DNA of 64,000 bases from assembly GCF_022511585.1 (NCBI RefSeq), contig NZ_JAKWBN010000002.1:186001-250000 (forward strand), given 5' to 3'. Below, one piece after another: positions 1 to 7,121 of this stretch. The DNA is from Shimazuella soli (GTDB lineage Bacteria > Bacillota > Bacilli > Thermoactinomycetales > Thermoactinomycetaceae). Numbering within the stretch: the stretch's first letter is position 1; every line of letters starts with the position of its first letter. The notes under the pieces were generated by a model that was not told the origin of the DNA, made no database searches, and saw only the letters and a program-made list of their open reading frames with translations. A program made the translations under genes and the position numbers.

Positions 1-1197
1 GACGAAGATGTAACACCAGCAGATTTAGAAGAAATGGCAAAAAATATCTACTACAATGGGGAACCGGGTATCGTCAATATTGAACTTTCTAAGCACCATG
101 GAAGAATTGCCGATGGATTACAAGAAAATATCGATGGAGAAGTCGAAGGGTTCAATCCATGTGGGGAAATCACGCTGCCAAATGCCTCCCCATGCAATTT
201 ATTTGAGATCAACTTACCGAAAATACATGAACTGATCGATGGGGGAAAAGAAGACAGCAACCTGTACAATGAAGCCAGTTGGTTGGCTGCGCGATACGCA
301 TATCGCATCACTTTTCGTAACTATGAATGGGAAGTGACGAGAAATATCATCGAAAAACATCGTCGATTAGGAGTCGGTATCACGGGTATTGCCGATTGGG
401 TACTGATGAAGTTTGGAGATCGAGCTGTGCTCGGATTTGACGACCAAAATCAACCTATTTTCAATAAAGATGTGGAAGTAGCATTGGATAGATTGTACCA
501 AGCAGTCAAAGAAACGAACTTGACTCATGCCGAGGAATTAGGAGCAAAACCATCTATTAAACTTACTACCGTGAAACCTTCCGGTTCGATGTCCTTACTC
601 ATGGGTGTTAGCCCTGGTATGCATTGGCACTGGTCTAAATATATGATTCGCCGGGTGCGCTTTTCAGCAAATTCCCCTCTGATTCCAGCTTTAATCGAGT
701 GTGGATATTATGTGGAGCCGGTAATCTCAGGTTTCCAAAAAGATGGAAGTCCAAAAATTGATCAGCATACCCTTGTCGTTGAATTTCCAACAAAAGCACC
801 TACTGCTGAACATCCAAAATTTCAAGCGGAAAACGATGTTCCTTTAGCAGAGCAAGCAGCAGTACAAGCATTGCTACAGTCTTACTGGTCAGATAATGCA
901 GTTTCTGCAACATTGACCTTTAATAAAGAAGCAGGCAATGAAGAAAATAATATTGCAGAAATCGCGGCAGTACTCGAACAGTCAAAGCAAATACTAAAAT
1001 CTACATCTCTTCTGCCACATGACTCCAATACGTATCCACAAATGCCATTGGAAGCTATTACGAAAGAAGAGTATGAGAAAAAGAAAGCAAAAATAGCCGC
1101 AAAACCTTGGGAATTGCTTGGAGAAGTGAGAATTTCCGAAGAGGACGATGCGGATGTCATCGGAGAATGTAAAGGTGGAGTTTGTCCAATAAGATGA
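1..1197 (+). CDS. nrdJ: Adenosylcobalamin-dependent ribonucleoside-triphosphate reductase (class II), C-terminal part
   Basis: The frame is open from base 1, so only the last 398 residues of the protein are present. Class II reductases make deoxyribonucleotides from NTPs using a B12-generated thiyl radical. Visible hallmarks are the active-site motif NPCGEI (residues 52-57 of the fragment; Cys and Glu are catalytic in the family), a downstream KPSGSMS loop, and a C-terminal CKGGVC pair that re-reduces the active site. This layout fits the monomeric Lactobacillus-type RTPR rather than the dimeric NrdJ of Thermotoga. A strong terminator follows at once, so it is the last gene of its transcript. 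The start lies outside the window. Confidence 0.93.
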   Translation, partial: DEDVTPADLEEMAKNIYYNGEPGIVNIELSKHHGRIADGLQENIDGEVEGFNPCGEITLPNASPCNLFEINLPKIHELIDGGKEDSNLYNEASWLAARYAYRITFRNYEWEVTRNIIEKHRRLGVGITGIADWVLMKFGDRAVLGFDDQNQPIFNKDVEVALDRLYQAVKETNLTHAEELGAKPSIKLTTVKPSGSMSLLMGVSPGMHWHWSKYMIRRVRFSANSPLIPALIECGYYVEPVISGFQKDGSPKIDQHTLVVEFPTKAPTAEHPKFQAENDVPLAEQAAVQALLQSYWSDNAVSATLTFNKEAGNEENNIAEIAAVLEQSKQILKSTSLLPHDSNTYPQMPLEAITKEEYEKKKAKIAAKPWELLGEVRISEEDDADVIGECKGGVCPIR

Positions 1198-1206
1198 TGT
1201 TGTAAG

Positions 1207-1234
1207 AAGCCTACGCTTGTATGTAGGCTTTTTT
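1207..1234 (+). terminator. Rho-independent terminator after nrdJ
   Basis: Stem AAGCCTAC / GTAGGCTT closed by an 8-nt loop and followed by a T run, ten bases after the nrdJ stop. The 150 bases beyond it, up to 1380, hold no supportable gene. Confidence 0.85.
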
Positions 1235-1380
1235 GCTTAGTAGTAAAATATTGTGCAAAAATATCGATAATGATATCATGAAAGCCGCGCATTTTTTAAG
1301 TATGGGTAGGAAAAGAAGGCAGGTTAGCAGATAGTTCGATGGCAAGTGCAAAATTAGGAGCACAATATATTTTACAATCA

Positions 1381-1418
1381 AAAAAGCAAGCATCCTCTTA
1401 AGCGATAGAGGATGCTTG
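1381..1418 (-). terminator. Terminator of ubiX
   Basis: Twelve-base-pair stem CAAGCATCCTCT / AGAGGATGCTTG with T-rich flanks on both sides. It lies just beyond the ubiX stop and can work in either direction. Confidence 0.85.
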
Positions 1419-1420
1419 TT

Positions 1421-1990
1421 TTATTTTTCTCCCCACCGTTCGACTGTACCTGTATCAATTCCAAAAAGGTCAAGGGCACGTCCAACAGTATGATTTACGA
1501 TATCTTCCAGCGTATTCGGACGAATATAGAAAGCAGGAACAGGTGGTGCGATGATACCACCGCTCTCTGTTATGGCCAACATGTTTTTAATATGGGCAGC
1601 AGTAAGAGGTGTTTCTCGCAGCAGAAGGACTAATCTTCTTCGTTCTTTCAAGGCTACATCAGCAGCACGAGTTAACAAATTATCTGTTATGGTATGAGCG
1701 ATCGCAGACATCGTTTTGATCGAACATGGTGCTACGATCATGCCCATATTATGAAAAGAACCGCTTGAAATCGCTGCTCCAACATCTTGAATCCCATAAT
1801 TCACATCTGCTAAACTGCGTAATTCTTTTACACTCATATCTGTTTCATAGTGCAGGGTCATCTCAGCTGCTTTGGATAAAACTAAGTGGCTCTCAATCTC
1901 TAGTTTCTTTAAAACTTCTAGTATGCGTATCCCATAAATAACACCAGTTGCTCCGCTGATTCCAACGATTAGTCGTTTATGTACAGTCAT
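1421..1990 (-). CDS. ubiX: UbiX/Pad1-family flavin prenyltransferase
   Basis: The family joins a dimethylallyl group to FMN, making the prenylated FMN cofactor of UbiD-type decarboxylases. The N-terminus has the flavoprotein motif GISGATGVIYG near residue 10. The body carries the family segments APCSIKTMSAIAHTITDNL and the conserved R..LVLL.RETPL loop, at the usual length of about 190 residues. I chose the ATG at 1990 (MTVHKR...) because AAAGAGGA lies eight bases upstream; a longer reading to 2020 has no such site. No ubiD partner is in the window, so whether it serves quinone synthesis or phenolic-acid decarboxylation cannot be told. Confidence 0.9.
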   Translation of the reverse strand: MTVHKRLIVGISGATGVIYGIRILEVLKKLEIESHLVLSKAAEMTLHYETDMSVKELRSLADVNYGIQDVGAAISSGSFHNMGMIVAPCSIKTMSAIAHTITDNLLTRAADVALKERRRLVLLLRETPLTAAHIKNMLAITESGGIIAPPVPAFYIRPNTLEDIVNHTVGRALDLFGIDTGTVERWGEK

Positions 1991-2114
1991 ATTTGAGTCC
2001 TCTTTCGTTTTGTATATCAAGATATTGTTATTATAACAACATTTCTTTACAGGGAACTCACATCAGTAAGTTTTCTTTTCTCTACAAAAATTTTTTAAAA
2101 AAATCTTTTAGGTA

Positions 2115-2141
2115 TGTCGATTTTGTCGTTTGTTATTCGTT
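2115..2141 (+). promoter_or_regulatory. Predicted ECF42-type sigma promoter of the hydrolase-DUF998-YCII-sigma operon
   Basis: TGTCGA at 2115-2120, a 17-base spacer, then CGTT at 2138-2141. The published ECF42 motif is TGTCGA at -35 and CGA/TC or a close variant at -10. The same element with identical spacing occurs at 5544, before the other YCII gene. It lies about 115 bases before the first gene of the sigma-factor operon, which suggests autoregulation. Confidence 0.6.
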
Positions 2142-2257
2142 GTCTATATAAAGAGCCAAAAGAGACTCATAGTTAAGTCGTTTAAACCAGAACTATCCTT
2201 TAAGTTGATTTTGAGAAACAATAGTAAAAAATATCCCTATCAAAGGAGAGATTCTAT

Positions 2258-3061
2258 ATGCATTCTGTCATTTCAAAAGATGGTACAAAAATAGTTTATG
2301 AAAAAGTTGGACATGGGCCTTCATTAGTACTGGTAACAGGTGCCTTCAGTTATCGAGAGTTTCCTGCTCAAATAGAATTGGCTCAGTTATTGTCTTCCCG
2401 CTTTACTGTTTACTATTACGACAGACGTGGTCGCGGAGATAGTGAAGATACCATGCCTTATGACGTAGAGCGGGAGTATGAAGATCTGGAGGCTCTTATA
2501 GAGGAGGCTGGAGGATCATCATATGTTTGGGGGTTGTCTTCTGGGGCTGTGATTGCTTTACAGACAGCAGCTAGAGGAGCAAACATCACAAAATTGGCTT
2601 TACATGAAGTACCATTTGTAGTTGATACAGAAGGGCATACAGCACCAGAAAATTTTGCGGAACATGTGAAAAATCTCATTAGCGAGGATAGGCGGGCAGA
2701 GGCCATCAAATATTTTATGACAAAAGGTATGGGGGCACCTTCTTTTGTCATTGCCATGATGCGGTTGATGCCGGGTGTATGGTCCAAATTGATGAATGTT
2801 GCTCACACCCTACCTTATGATGCAGCTTTATTAGATGGGTATATGGAAGGAAAACCTTTACCTGTTGGATTGTGGAATACAGTGACAATGCCAACTTTGG
2901 TTCTTGCAGGAACAGAGAGTCCGATTGCCTTACGTCATGGTGCGCGGGCATTAGCTAAAAATTTACCGAATGCAGCTTTGGTGAGTAAAAAGGGACTTGG
3001 TCATACCAAAAAACTACAAACAAGCAAGATTGCAAATGAACTACTTGCATTTTTCAACTGA
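2258..3061 (+). CDS. Alpha/beta-hydrolase fold protein
   Basis: This 267-residue protein has the alpha/beta-hydrolase core. The strand-turn YYYDRRGRGDSE lies at residues 52-63, the nucleophile elbow G-L-S-S-G at 92-96 (Ser94), and a C-terminal GLGHTKK supplies the His. The expected acid is in the sequence GTESPIALRH, with Glu where Asp is usual. An AAAGGAGAG site fixes the start. It is the first gene of an operon with a DUF998 membrane protein, a YCII protein and an ECF42 sigma factor, behind a predicted ECF42 promoter. The substrate is unknown; the context suggests a stress or detoxification role, which is inference. Confidence 0.8.
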   Translation: MHSVISKDGTKIVYEKVGHGPSLVLVTGAFSYREFPAQIELAQLLSSRFTVYYYDRRGRGDSEDTMPYDVEREYEDLEALIEEAGGSSYVWGLSSGAVIALQTAARGANITKLALHEVPFVVDTEGHTAPENFAEHVKNLISEDRRAEAIKYFMTKGMGAPSFVIAMMRLMPGVWSKLMNVAHTLPYDAALLDGYMEGKPLPVGLWNTVTMPTLVLAGTESPIALRHGARALAKNLPNAALVSKKGLGHTKKLQTSKIANELLAFFN

Positions 3062-3104
3062 AACAACAAACAAAAAAACTAAAGATTATTAGGGAGAATA
3101 TGTG

Positions 3105-3758
3105 ATGAATACAAAAAAACGATCTCTTTTGAAGCTTTTCTTAATTGGAGGAGTAACTTCTACACCTTTTTTCTACATCATATCCATCATCCAAATGTTT
3201 ACACAGTCAGGATTTGACATCCGTCGTCATGCTATCAGCATGTTAACTTTGGGGGATTGGGGTTGGGTACAAAGTGCTAATTTCATTATTACAGGCTTAC
3301 TTGCAGTTCTAGCTTCCATTGGTATAAGAAGTGTGTTGAAAGATCATAAAGCTGTTACTTGGGGGACATTGCTTATTGGTGTATATGGCATTGGGATGAT
3401 TGGTGCTGGATTATTTCGTCCTGATCCTGGATTGGGTTTCCCTGCTGGTGCTCCACAAAGTATGCCAACATCCATGAGTACTCATGCAGCTTTGCACTCT
3501 CTAGCTTTCTTCACGTCTTTTATCTGTCTACTCATAGCCTGCTTTGTATTTTCACGTTTGTTTGCGGCTCAAGGCGAGAAAAACTGGAGAGTGTATTGCA
3601 TTTCAACAGGGATTGTTTCACCATTGCTCATCATTTTAGGTATGGGGATGAATTCGTGGATGGGAATTATGATGGGATGTGCTGGTTTAGTAGCTTTTGG
3701 GTGGGTATCTGCCCTCTCCGGCAGGTATGTTATGAAACAAAATCAATTCAATGTGTAA
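3105..3758 (+). CDS. DUF998-family integral membrane protein
   Basis: About 217 residues with six hydrophobic segments, beginning with a lysine-rich N-terminus and the first membrane span at residues 8-30. The family's conserved pattern of an Asp-Pro / Gly-rich loop is seen as FRPDPGLGFPAGAP near residue 105. Such proteins are polytopic membrane proteins of unknown function. I chose ATG 3105 over GTG 3102 because it sits eight bases behind AGGGAGA. The gene lies 43 bases after the hydrolase and 83 before the YCII gene, all on one strand, so co-transcription under the ECF42 promoter at 2115 is likely. Confidence 0.72.
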   Translation: MNTKKRSLLKLFLIGGVTSTPFFYIISIIQMFTQSGFDIRRHAISMLTLGDWGWVQSANFIITGLLAVLASIGIRSVLKDHKAVTWGTLLIGVYGIGMIGAGLFRPDPGLGFPAGAPQSMPTSMSTHAALHSLAFFTSFICLLIACFVFSRLFAAQGEKNWRVYCISTGIVSPLLIILGMGMNSWMGIMMGCAGLVAFGWVSALSGRYVMKQNQFNV

Positions 3759-3841
3759 TCATTTGGAAAGGCTATTAATACTTAAAATTAATAAATTTAT
3801 ATTTAAAAATGATATATTTTTTATAATAGGAGGAATTTAAA

Positions 3842-4276
3842 ATGAGATTTATGCTGATTGTAAAAGCAACGACAGATTCAGAAGCAGGTAATAAGCCGAG
3901 TCCAGAGCTTGTGGAAGCGATGCAAAAATATAATGAAGAGTTGGTTAAAGCAGGTGTGTTACTTGCCGCTGATGGATTACAACCAAGCAGCAATGGAATT
4001 CGAATTTCTTATCCAGAGCCTGGAGGGAAGCCGAGAGTCATCGACGGACCGTTTACAGAAACAAAAGAAATGATCGCTGGATATACCTTAATAGAAGTGA
4101 AATCGAAAGAAGAGGCTGTCGAATGGGCTTTACGAATGCCAGACCCGCATGGATTTGGACAAGGTGAGATCGAACTTCGTCAAGTAGTTGAAGTAGAAGA
4201 TTTAATGGATAATCCGGAGACTTTAGCCAAAGAGGCTATTCTACGTAAACAGATTCAGGAGCAAAAGAAAGCGTGA
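3842..4276 (+). CDS. YCII/DGPF-domain protein
   Basis: A 144-residue protein starting MRFMLIVKA, with the DGPF motif that names the family followed by FTETKEMIAGY and the EIELRQV strand. YCII-like proteins form ferredoxin-fold dimers, and DGPF proteins are the typical partner encoded beside ECF42 sigma factors. A clear AGGAGG precedes the ATG. The stop codon overlaps the GTG start of the sigma gene (GTGA), so the two are translationally coupled. Its biochemical role is not known; it may modulate the sigma factor or act in the stress response it controls. Confidence 0.88.
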   Translation: MRFMLIVKATTDSEAGNKPSPELVEAMQKYNEELVKAGVLLAADGLQPSSNGIRISYPEPGGKPRVIDGPFTETKEMIAGYTLIEVKSKEEAVEWALRMPDPHGFGQGEIELRQVVEVEDLMDNPETLAKEAILRKQIQEQKKA

Positions 4277-5526
4277 GTTTTTCGGATGCTCATCGAACAA
4301 TTGATGCAATATGGCGGATAGAGTCACCAAAACTAATAGCGGGTTTAACCAAAATGATACGTGATGTTGGTTTGGCAGAAGATCTAGCTCAGGATGCTCT
4401 TGTCATCGCTCTTGAACGATGGCCGGAAACGGGAATCCCAGAAAATCCAGGAGCTTGGCTGATGACAACTGCAAAGCGCCGCGCAATTGATCTGATACGT
4501 AGAAGTAAGATTCGTGATCAAAAATATGTAGAGATTGCTCATAGCATGGATTTGTATACAAAACCAGATATTGATAATTCAGCGGAGATCGGTGACGATC
4601 TCCTGCGGCTTATTTTTATGACCTGTCACCCTGTACTTTCACAAGAGGCTAGAGTAGCCCTCACACTTCGGCTATTATGTGGACTAACAACGGATGAAAT
4701 CGCCCGGTCTTTTCTAGTTGCAGAATCAACAATTGCTCAGCGCATTGTTCGGGCTAAGAAAACCCTTCGTGCCAAGCAAATTCCCTTCGAATTGCCGACG
4801 GAAGAGGAGTTAAAAGATCGTTTGTCTACGGTACTTGAGGTGATATACCTCATGTTTAATGAAGGCTACTCTGCTACTTTTGGGGAAAATTGGGTTCGTC
4901 CGTTGTTGTGTCAAGAAGCCTTGAGGTTAGGGCGTATACTAGCTGAAATTGCATCTTCTGAGGCAGAAGTTCATGGATTGGTAGCTTTAATGGAGATACA
5001 ATCTTCGAGATTGAGAACTAGGGTTAACTCACAAGGAGAACCAGTCCTGCTTATGGATCAAAATCGCTCCAAATGGGATCAATTGTTGATTCGGCGAGGA
5101 TTGGCTGCACTAGAACGCAGTAAACATTTGGGAAAAACAATGGGTCCTTATTCACTGCAAGCAGCAATTTCAGCTTGTCATACAATAGCACCTACACCAA
5201 TGGAAACGGATTGGGTAAAAATAGCCGCTCTCTATGAAGCTCTTTCTCGTGCAACACCATCTTCTATTGTTGAACTAAATCGTGCAGTAGCTATAGCAAT
5301 GGCGTTTGGCCCAGAATATGGTTTACAGATTGTAGAAGAACTATATAAGGAACCTGCCCTGCAAAACTATTACTTACTGCCGAGTGTTCGAGGAGACCTT
5401 CTGATGAAGCTAGAACGTTATGAGGAAGCTTGTGTCGAATTAGAACGAGCAGCATCTATGACTGAAAATGAACGTGAAAGAATTCATCTGCAAAATCGAA
5501 TAAATGAATGTAAAGAAAAGACTTAA
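4273..5526 (+). CDS. ECF42-group RNA polymerase sigma factor with C-terminal TPR-like extension
   Basis: This 417-residue protein is more than twice a normal ECF sigma factor. Residues 10-75 hold sigma region 2 (AEDLAQDALVIALERWP) and residues 110-175 hold the ECF42 signature LRLIFMTCHPVL and region 4 (GLTTDEIARSFLVAESTIAQRIVRAK). The remaining 200 residues form helix pairs like the tetratricopeptide extension of the group, ending in repeated ELERA helices. No anti-sigma gene is nearby, as is usual for ECF42, where the C-terminal extension and DGPF partners replace it. The GTG start overlaps the YCII stop. Two candidate target promoters (2115 and 5544) flank the operon. Confidence 0.9.
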   Translation: MSFSDAHRTIDAIWRIESPKLIAGLTKMIRDVGLAEDLAQDALVIALERWPETGIPENPGAWLMTTAKRRAIDLIRRSKIRDQKYVEIAHSMDLYTKPDIDNSAEIGDDLLRLIFMTCHPVLSQEARVALTLRLLCGLTTDEIARSFLVAESTIAQRIVRAKKTLRAKQIPFELPTEEELKDRLSTVLEVIYLMFNEGYSATFGENWVRPLLCQEALRLGRILAEIASSEAEVHGLVALMEIQSSRLRTRVNSQGEPVLLMDQNRSKWDQLLIRRGLAALERSKHLGKTMGPYSLQAAISACHTIAPTPMETDWVKIAALYEALSRATPSSIVELNRAVAIAMAFGPEYGLQIVEELYKEPALQNYYLLPSVRGDLLMKLERYEEACVELERAASMTENERERIHLQNRINECKEKT

Positions 5527-5543
5527 ATATATTTTAATAGATA

Positions 5544-5570
5544 TGTCGATTTAAGCAGTTTTCATTCGTC
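5544..5570 (+). promoter_or_regulatory. Second predicted ECF42-type promoter
   Basis: TGTCGA at 5544-5549, a 17-base spacer and CGTC at 5567-5570, about 50 bases before the second YCII gene. Motif and spacing match the site at 2115, and the shared flanks (TATGTCGATTT ... CATTCGTCGT-like) suggest common origin. Confidence 0.6.
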
Positions 5571-5621
5571 GTTTTAGTAAGAAGGATATCAAAGAATTTC
5601 TTCTTAGATTGAAGGAGGCGA

Positions 5622-6143
5622 ATGATCATACGATACATGTTAATAGTAAAAGCTTCGAAATATACCGAAGCAGGAGTGAGATACAGTCAAGAAGACCAAG
5701 AAGCAAAGACGGTCTACAAGAGAAATTTAGTGAAAGCTAATGTCCTATTAACAACAGAGTCCCTTCAACCTAGCGCTACAGGTATGAAAGTATTGTATTC
5801 CTCTCATCGCGATGAACCAAAAGTTCAAGTAGGACCTTTCTCTTTAGATGACACAGCGTGGATGACGGAATATATCTTGATTGATGTAGAAACAGAGGAA
5901 GAGGCTTTAAAATGGGCTTTACAGATGCCAGTGCCAAAAAATCGAGGCAAATTTGAGATTGAATTACAGAGGTTAGAAGAAAATTTGGATGTTTTAGAGG
6001 GAACGAGGGAACATCCAATGGAACATGATCTGAAGGATTTGCTAAGTATGTTAAAAATAACTGGAGGAGCAGACAAATATGAATCAAGAAATAACAGCGT
6101 ATATAGATCAAATCGAACAAGAATGGCAAAAAGAAATTTGTAA
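5622..6143 (+). CDS. Second YCII-domain protein, with read-through C-terminus
   Basis: Starts MIIRYMLIVKA behind GGAGG and aligns by eye with the YCII protein at 3842, but the DGPF motif has become VGPF. The domain ends near residue 135. The last 25-30 residues are translated through the ribosome binding site and the first 65 bases of the next gene and do not resemble the family, so the original stop was probably lost by a point change or small indel. It stands alone behind its own ECF42-like promoter. Its job is probably the same as that of the first YCII protein; function is unknown. Confidence 0.75.
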   Translation: MIIRYMLIVKASKYTEAGVRYSQEDQEAKTVYKRNLVKANVLLTTESLQPSATGMKVLYSSHRDEPKVQVGPFSLDDTAWMTEYILIDVETEEEALKWALQMPVPKNRGKFEIELQRLEENLDVLEGTREHPMEHDLKDLLSMLKITGGADKYESRNNSVYRSNRTRMAKRNL

Positions 6144-6429
6144 TCAAATACGACAAGTAATTCATCAAACGTTGCCAGAGGTCCAAGAACAAGTAAAATA
6201 CAAACAAGCTTTTTATACAAAAGATGGGAAACAAGTCTGTGTATTCTTCCCTGCAAAAAATTGGATTAATGTTACTCTATTTAACGCTGAAACAGTTGAG
6301 GCTCCAGAAGGTTTCTTTGAATCCTCTTCAAAAGCCGATCGTAAAGCTGTTAAAATAAAGGAGGGACAATCTTTCGATTATTCCCTTTTAGGAAAAATTC
6401 TCCGACACATAACGCAAAACGTGAATTAA
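6079..6429 (+). CDS. DUF1801 protein (YdhG-like)
   Basis: A 116-residue protein with the DUF1801 pattern: an N-terminal helix (YIDQIEQEWQKEICNQIRQVIHQTLPEVQEQVKYKQAFY), then a beta-rich half containing QVCVFFPAKNWINVTLFN and a C-terminal basic helix. Its start lies inside the end of the preceding YCII frame, but GGAGGAG ten bases upstream supports ATG 6079. It is likely the last gene of the ECF42-controlled unit and is followed by a strong hairpin. DUF1801 proteins are small soluble proteins of unknown biochemical function, structurally likened to iron-chaperone frataxin folds. Confidence 0.82.
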   Translation: MNQEITAYIDQIEQEWQKEICNQIRQVIHQTLPEVQEQVKYKQAFYTKDGKQVCVFFPAKNWINVTLFNAETVEAPEGFFESSSKADRKAVKIKEGQSFDYSLLGKILRHITQNVN

Positions 6430-6451
6430 CAAATTTGATTATAAATGTAGG

Positions 6452-6492
6452 GGACCGGCTGAATTACTCTATAAGGGTAATTTAGCCGGTCC
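6452..6492. terminator. Long bidirectional hairpin between converging genes
   Basis: Sixteen-base arms GGACCGGCTGAATTAC / GTAATTTAGCCGGTCC with one wobble and a 9-nt loop. It closes the DUF1801 unit and, on the other strand, the GC-rich small gene that follows. No long T run is present. Confidence 0.7.
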
Positions 6493-6511
6493 TGTTCCAA
6501 AAGAATTGCTG

Positions 6512-6709
6512 TCAGTCGGTGTCCTTCTTACCGAGAGCTGCCTTCAGGAGAGGGTGCGAGCTTGCCTCTTCCTGCGCCTTCTTCAAAGCCTTCCTCTGAG
6601 CCTTCGTCCCAGGAAGCTTGAAGTTCGGAGTCTTGCTGTTCAGCTTGTGGCAGGGGCACCATACATAACTTCTCCTCTTAGTTCGAGACAGGGAGAACGT
6701 TTTTCTCAC
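6512..6709 (-). CDS. Small basic protein of foreign composition, unrecognised
   Basis: About 65 residues and very basic, with a WCPCHK motif in the middle and a helical tail rich in Lys, Ala and Glu (KAQRKALKKAQEEASSH). The stretch 6515-6705 is markedly richer in G and C than its surroundings and uses codons such as AAG, CTC and TTC, unlike neighbouring genes but like the other GC-rich islets at 24-26 and 47-48 kb. I placed the start at GTG 6709, where the composition changes; the frame is open back to an ATG at 6781, and neither start has a convincing ribosome site. The paired Cys might bind a metal. I do not recognise the family. Confidence 0.45.
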   Translation of the reverse strand: MRKTFSLSRTKRRSYVWCPCHKLNSKTPNFKLPGTKAQRKALKKAQEEASSHPLLKAALGKKDTD

Positions 6710-6828
6710 CTTGATGTGCTTTATTTTATATGTCCGCTTTTTCCAAAAAAAATCAATTTTATTTCCAAAATGTAAATTCATTGTTTATAAATCCATGTTA
6801 ATATAAATAATATTCTGCTCTATTATAA

Positions 6829-6859
6829 AAAGCACATTGTCCGTTAAACAATGTGCTTT
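6829..6859 (-). terminator. Terminator of the 57-aa gene
   Basis: Perfect 12-bp stem AAAGCACATTGT / ACAATGTGCTTT immediately downstream of the stop at 6862. Confidence 0.75.
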
Positions 6860-6861
6860 GT

Positions 6862-7035
6862 TCAATCGAGTCTCGGATGAAAGACTATCCGCATTTCCGA
6901 TGTAATGGGAGGAAGTGGTGCAAGTTCTTCCTCTGTTTCTTCTTCCTCTAAAAAATGACTCATGTAAATCCATTCAGGCTGAATCATTCCAAGGGCAATC
7001 CAGTATTTATTTGCAGCAGGCTCTTTTAGCGTCAT
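6862..7035 (-). CDS. Small 57-residue protein, unrecognised
   Basis: The frame runs ATG to TGA with AAGGA ten bases upstream and a perfect terminator directly after the stop, which together make it a convincing small gene. The protein starts MTLKEPAANKYWIALGMIQ, has an acidic run (LEEEETEEELAPLPP) in the middle and ends IVFHPRLD; no membrane span or signal peptide is seen. It lies 86 bases downstream of the rRNA methyltransferase on the same strand, so it may be co-transcribed. I do not recognise a family. Confidence 0.6.
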   Translation of the reverse strand: MTLKEPAANKYWIALGMIQPEWIYMSHFLEEEETEEELAPLPPITSEMRIVFHPRLD

Positions 7036-7121
7036 TTTTTATTTTCCTTACATATGTTTTTGTAGAAAATCTACATGAATGCAATTACAGTATATGTAAG
7101 GGAGCTTGGGCAGATGTAACT

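Noticed and set aside
1235-1380. 18-codon frame (MKAAHFLSMGRKRRQVSR) between the nrdJ and ubiX terminators
   Set aside because: No ribosome site or promoter, and too short to judge.
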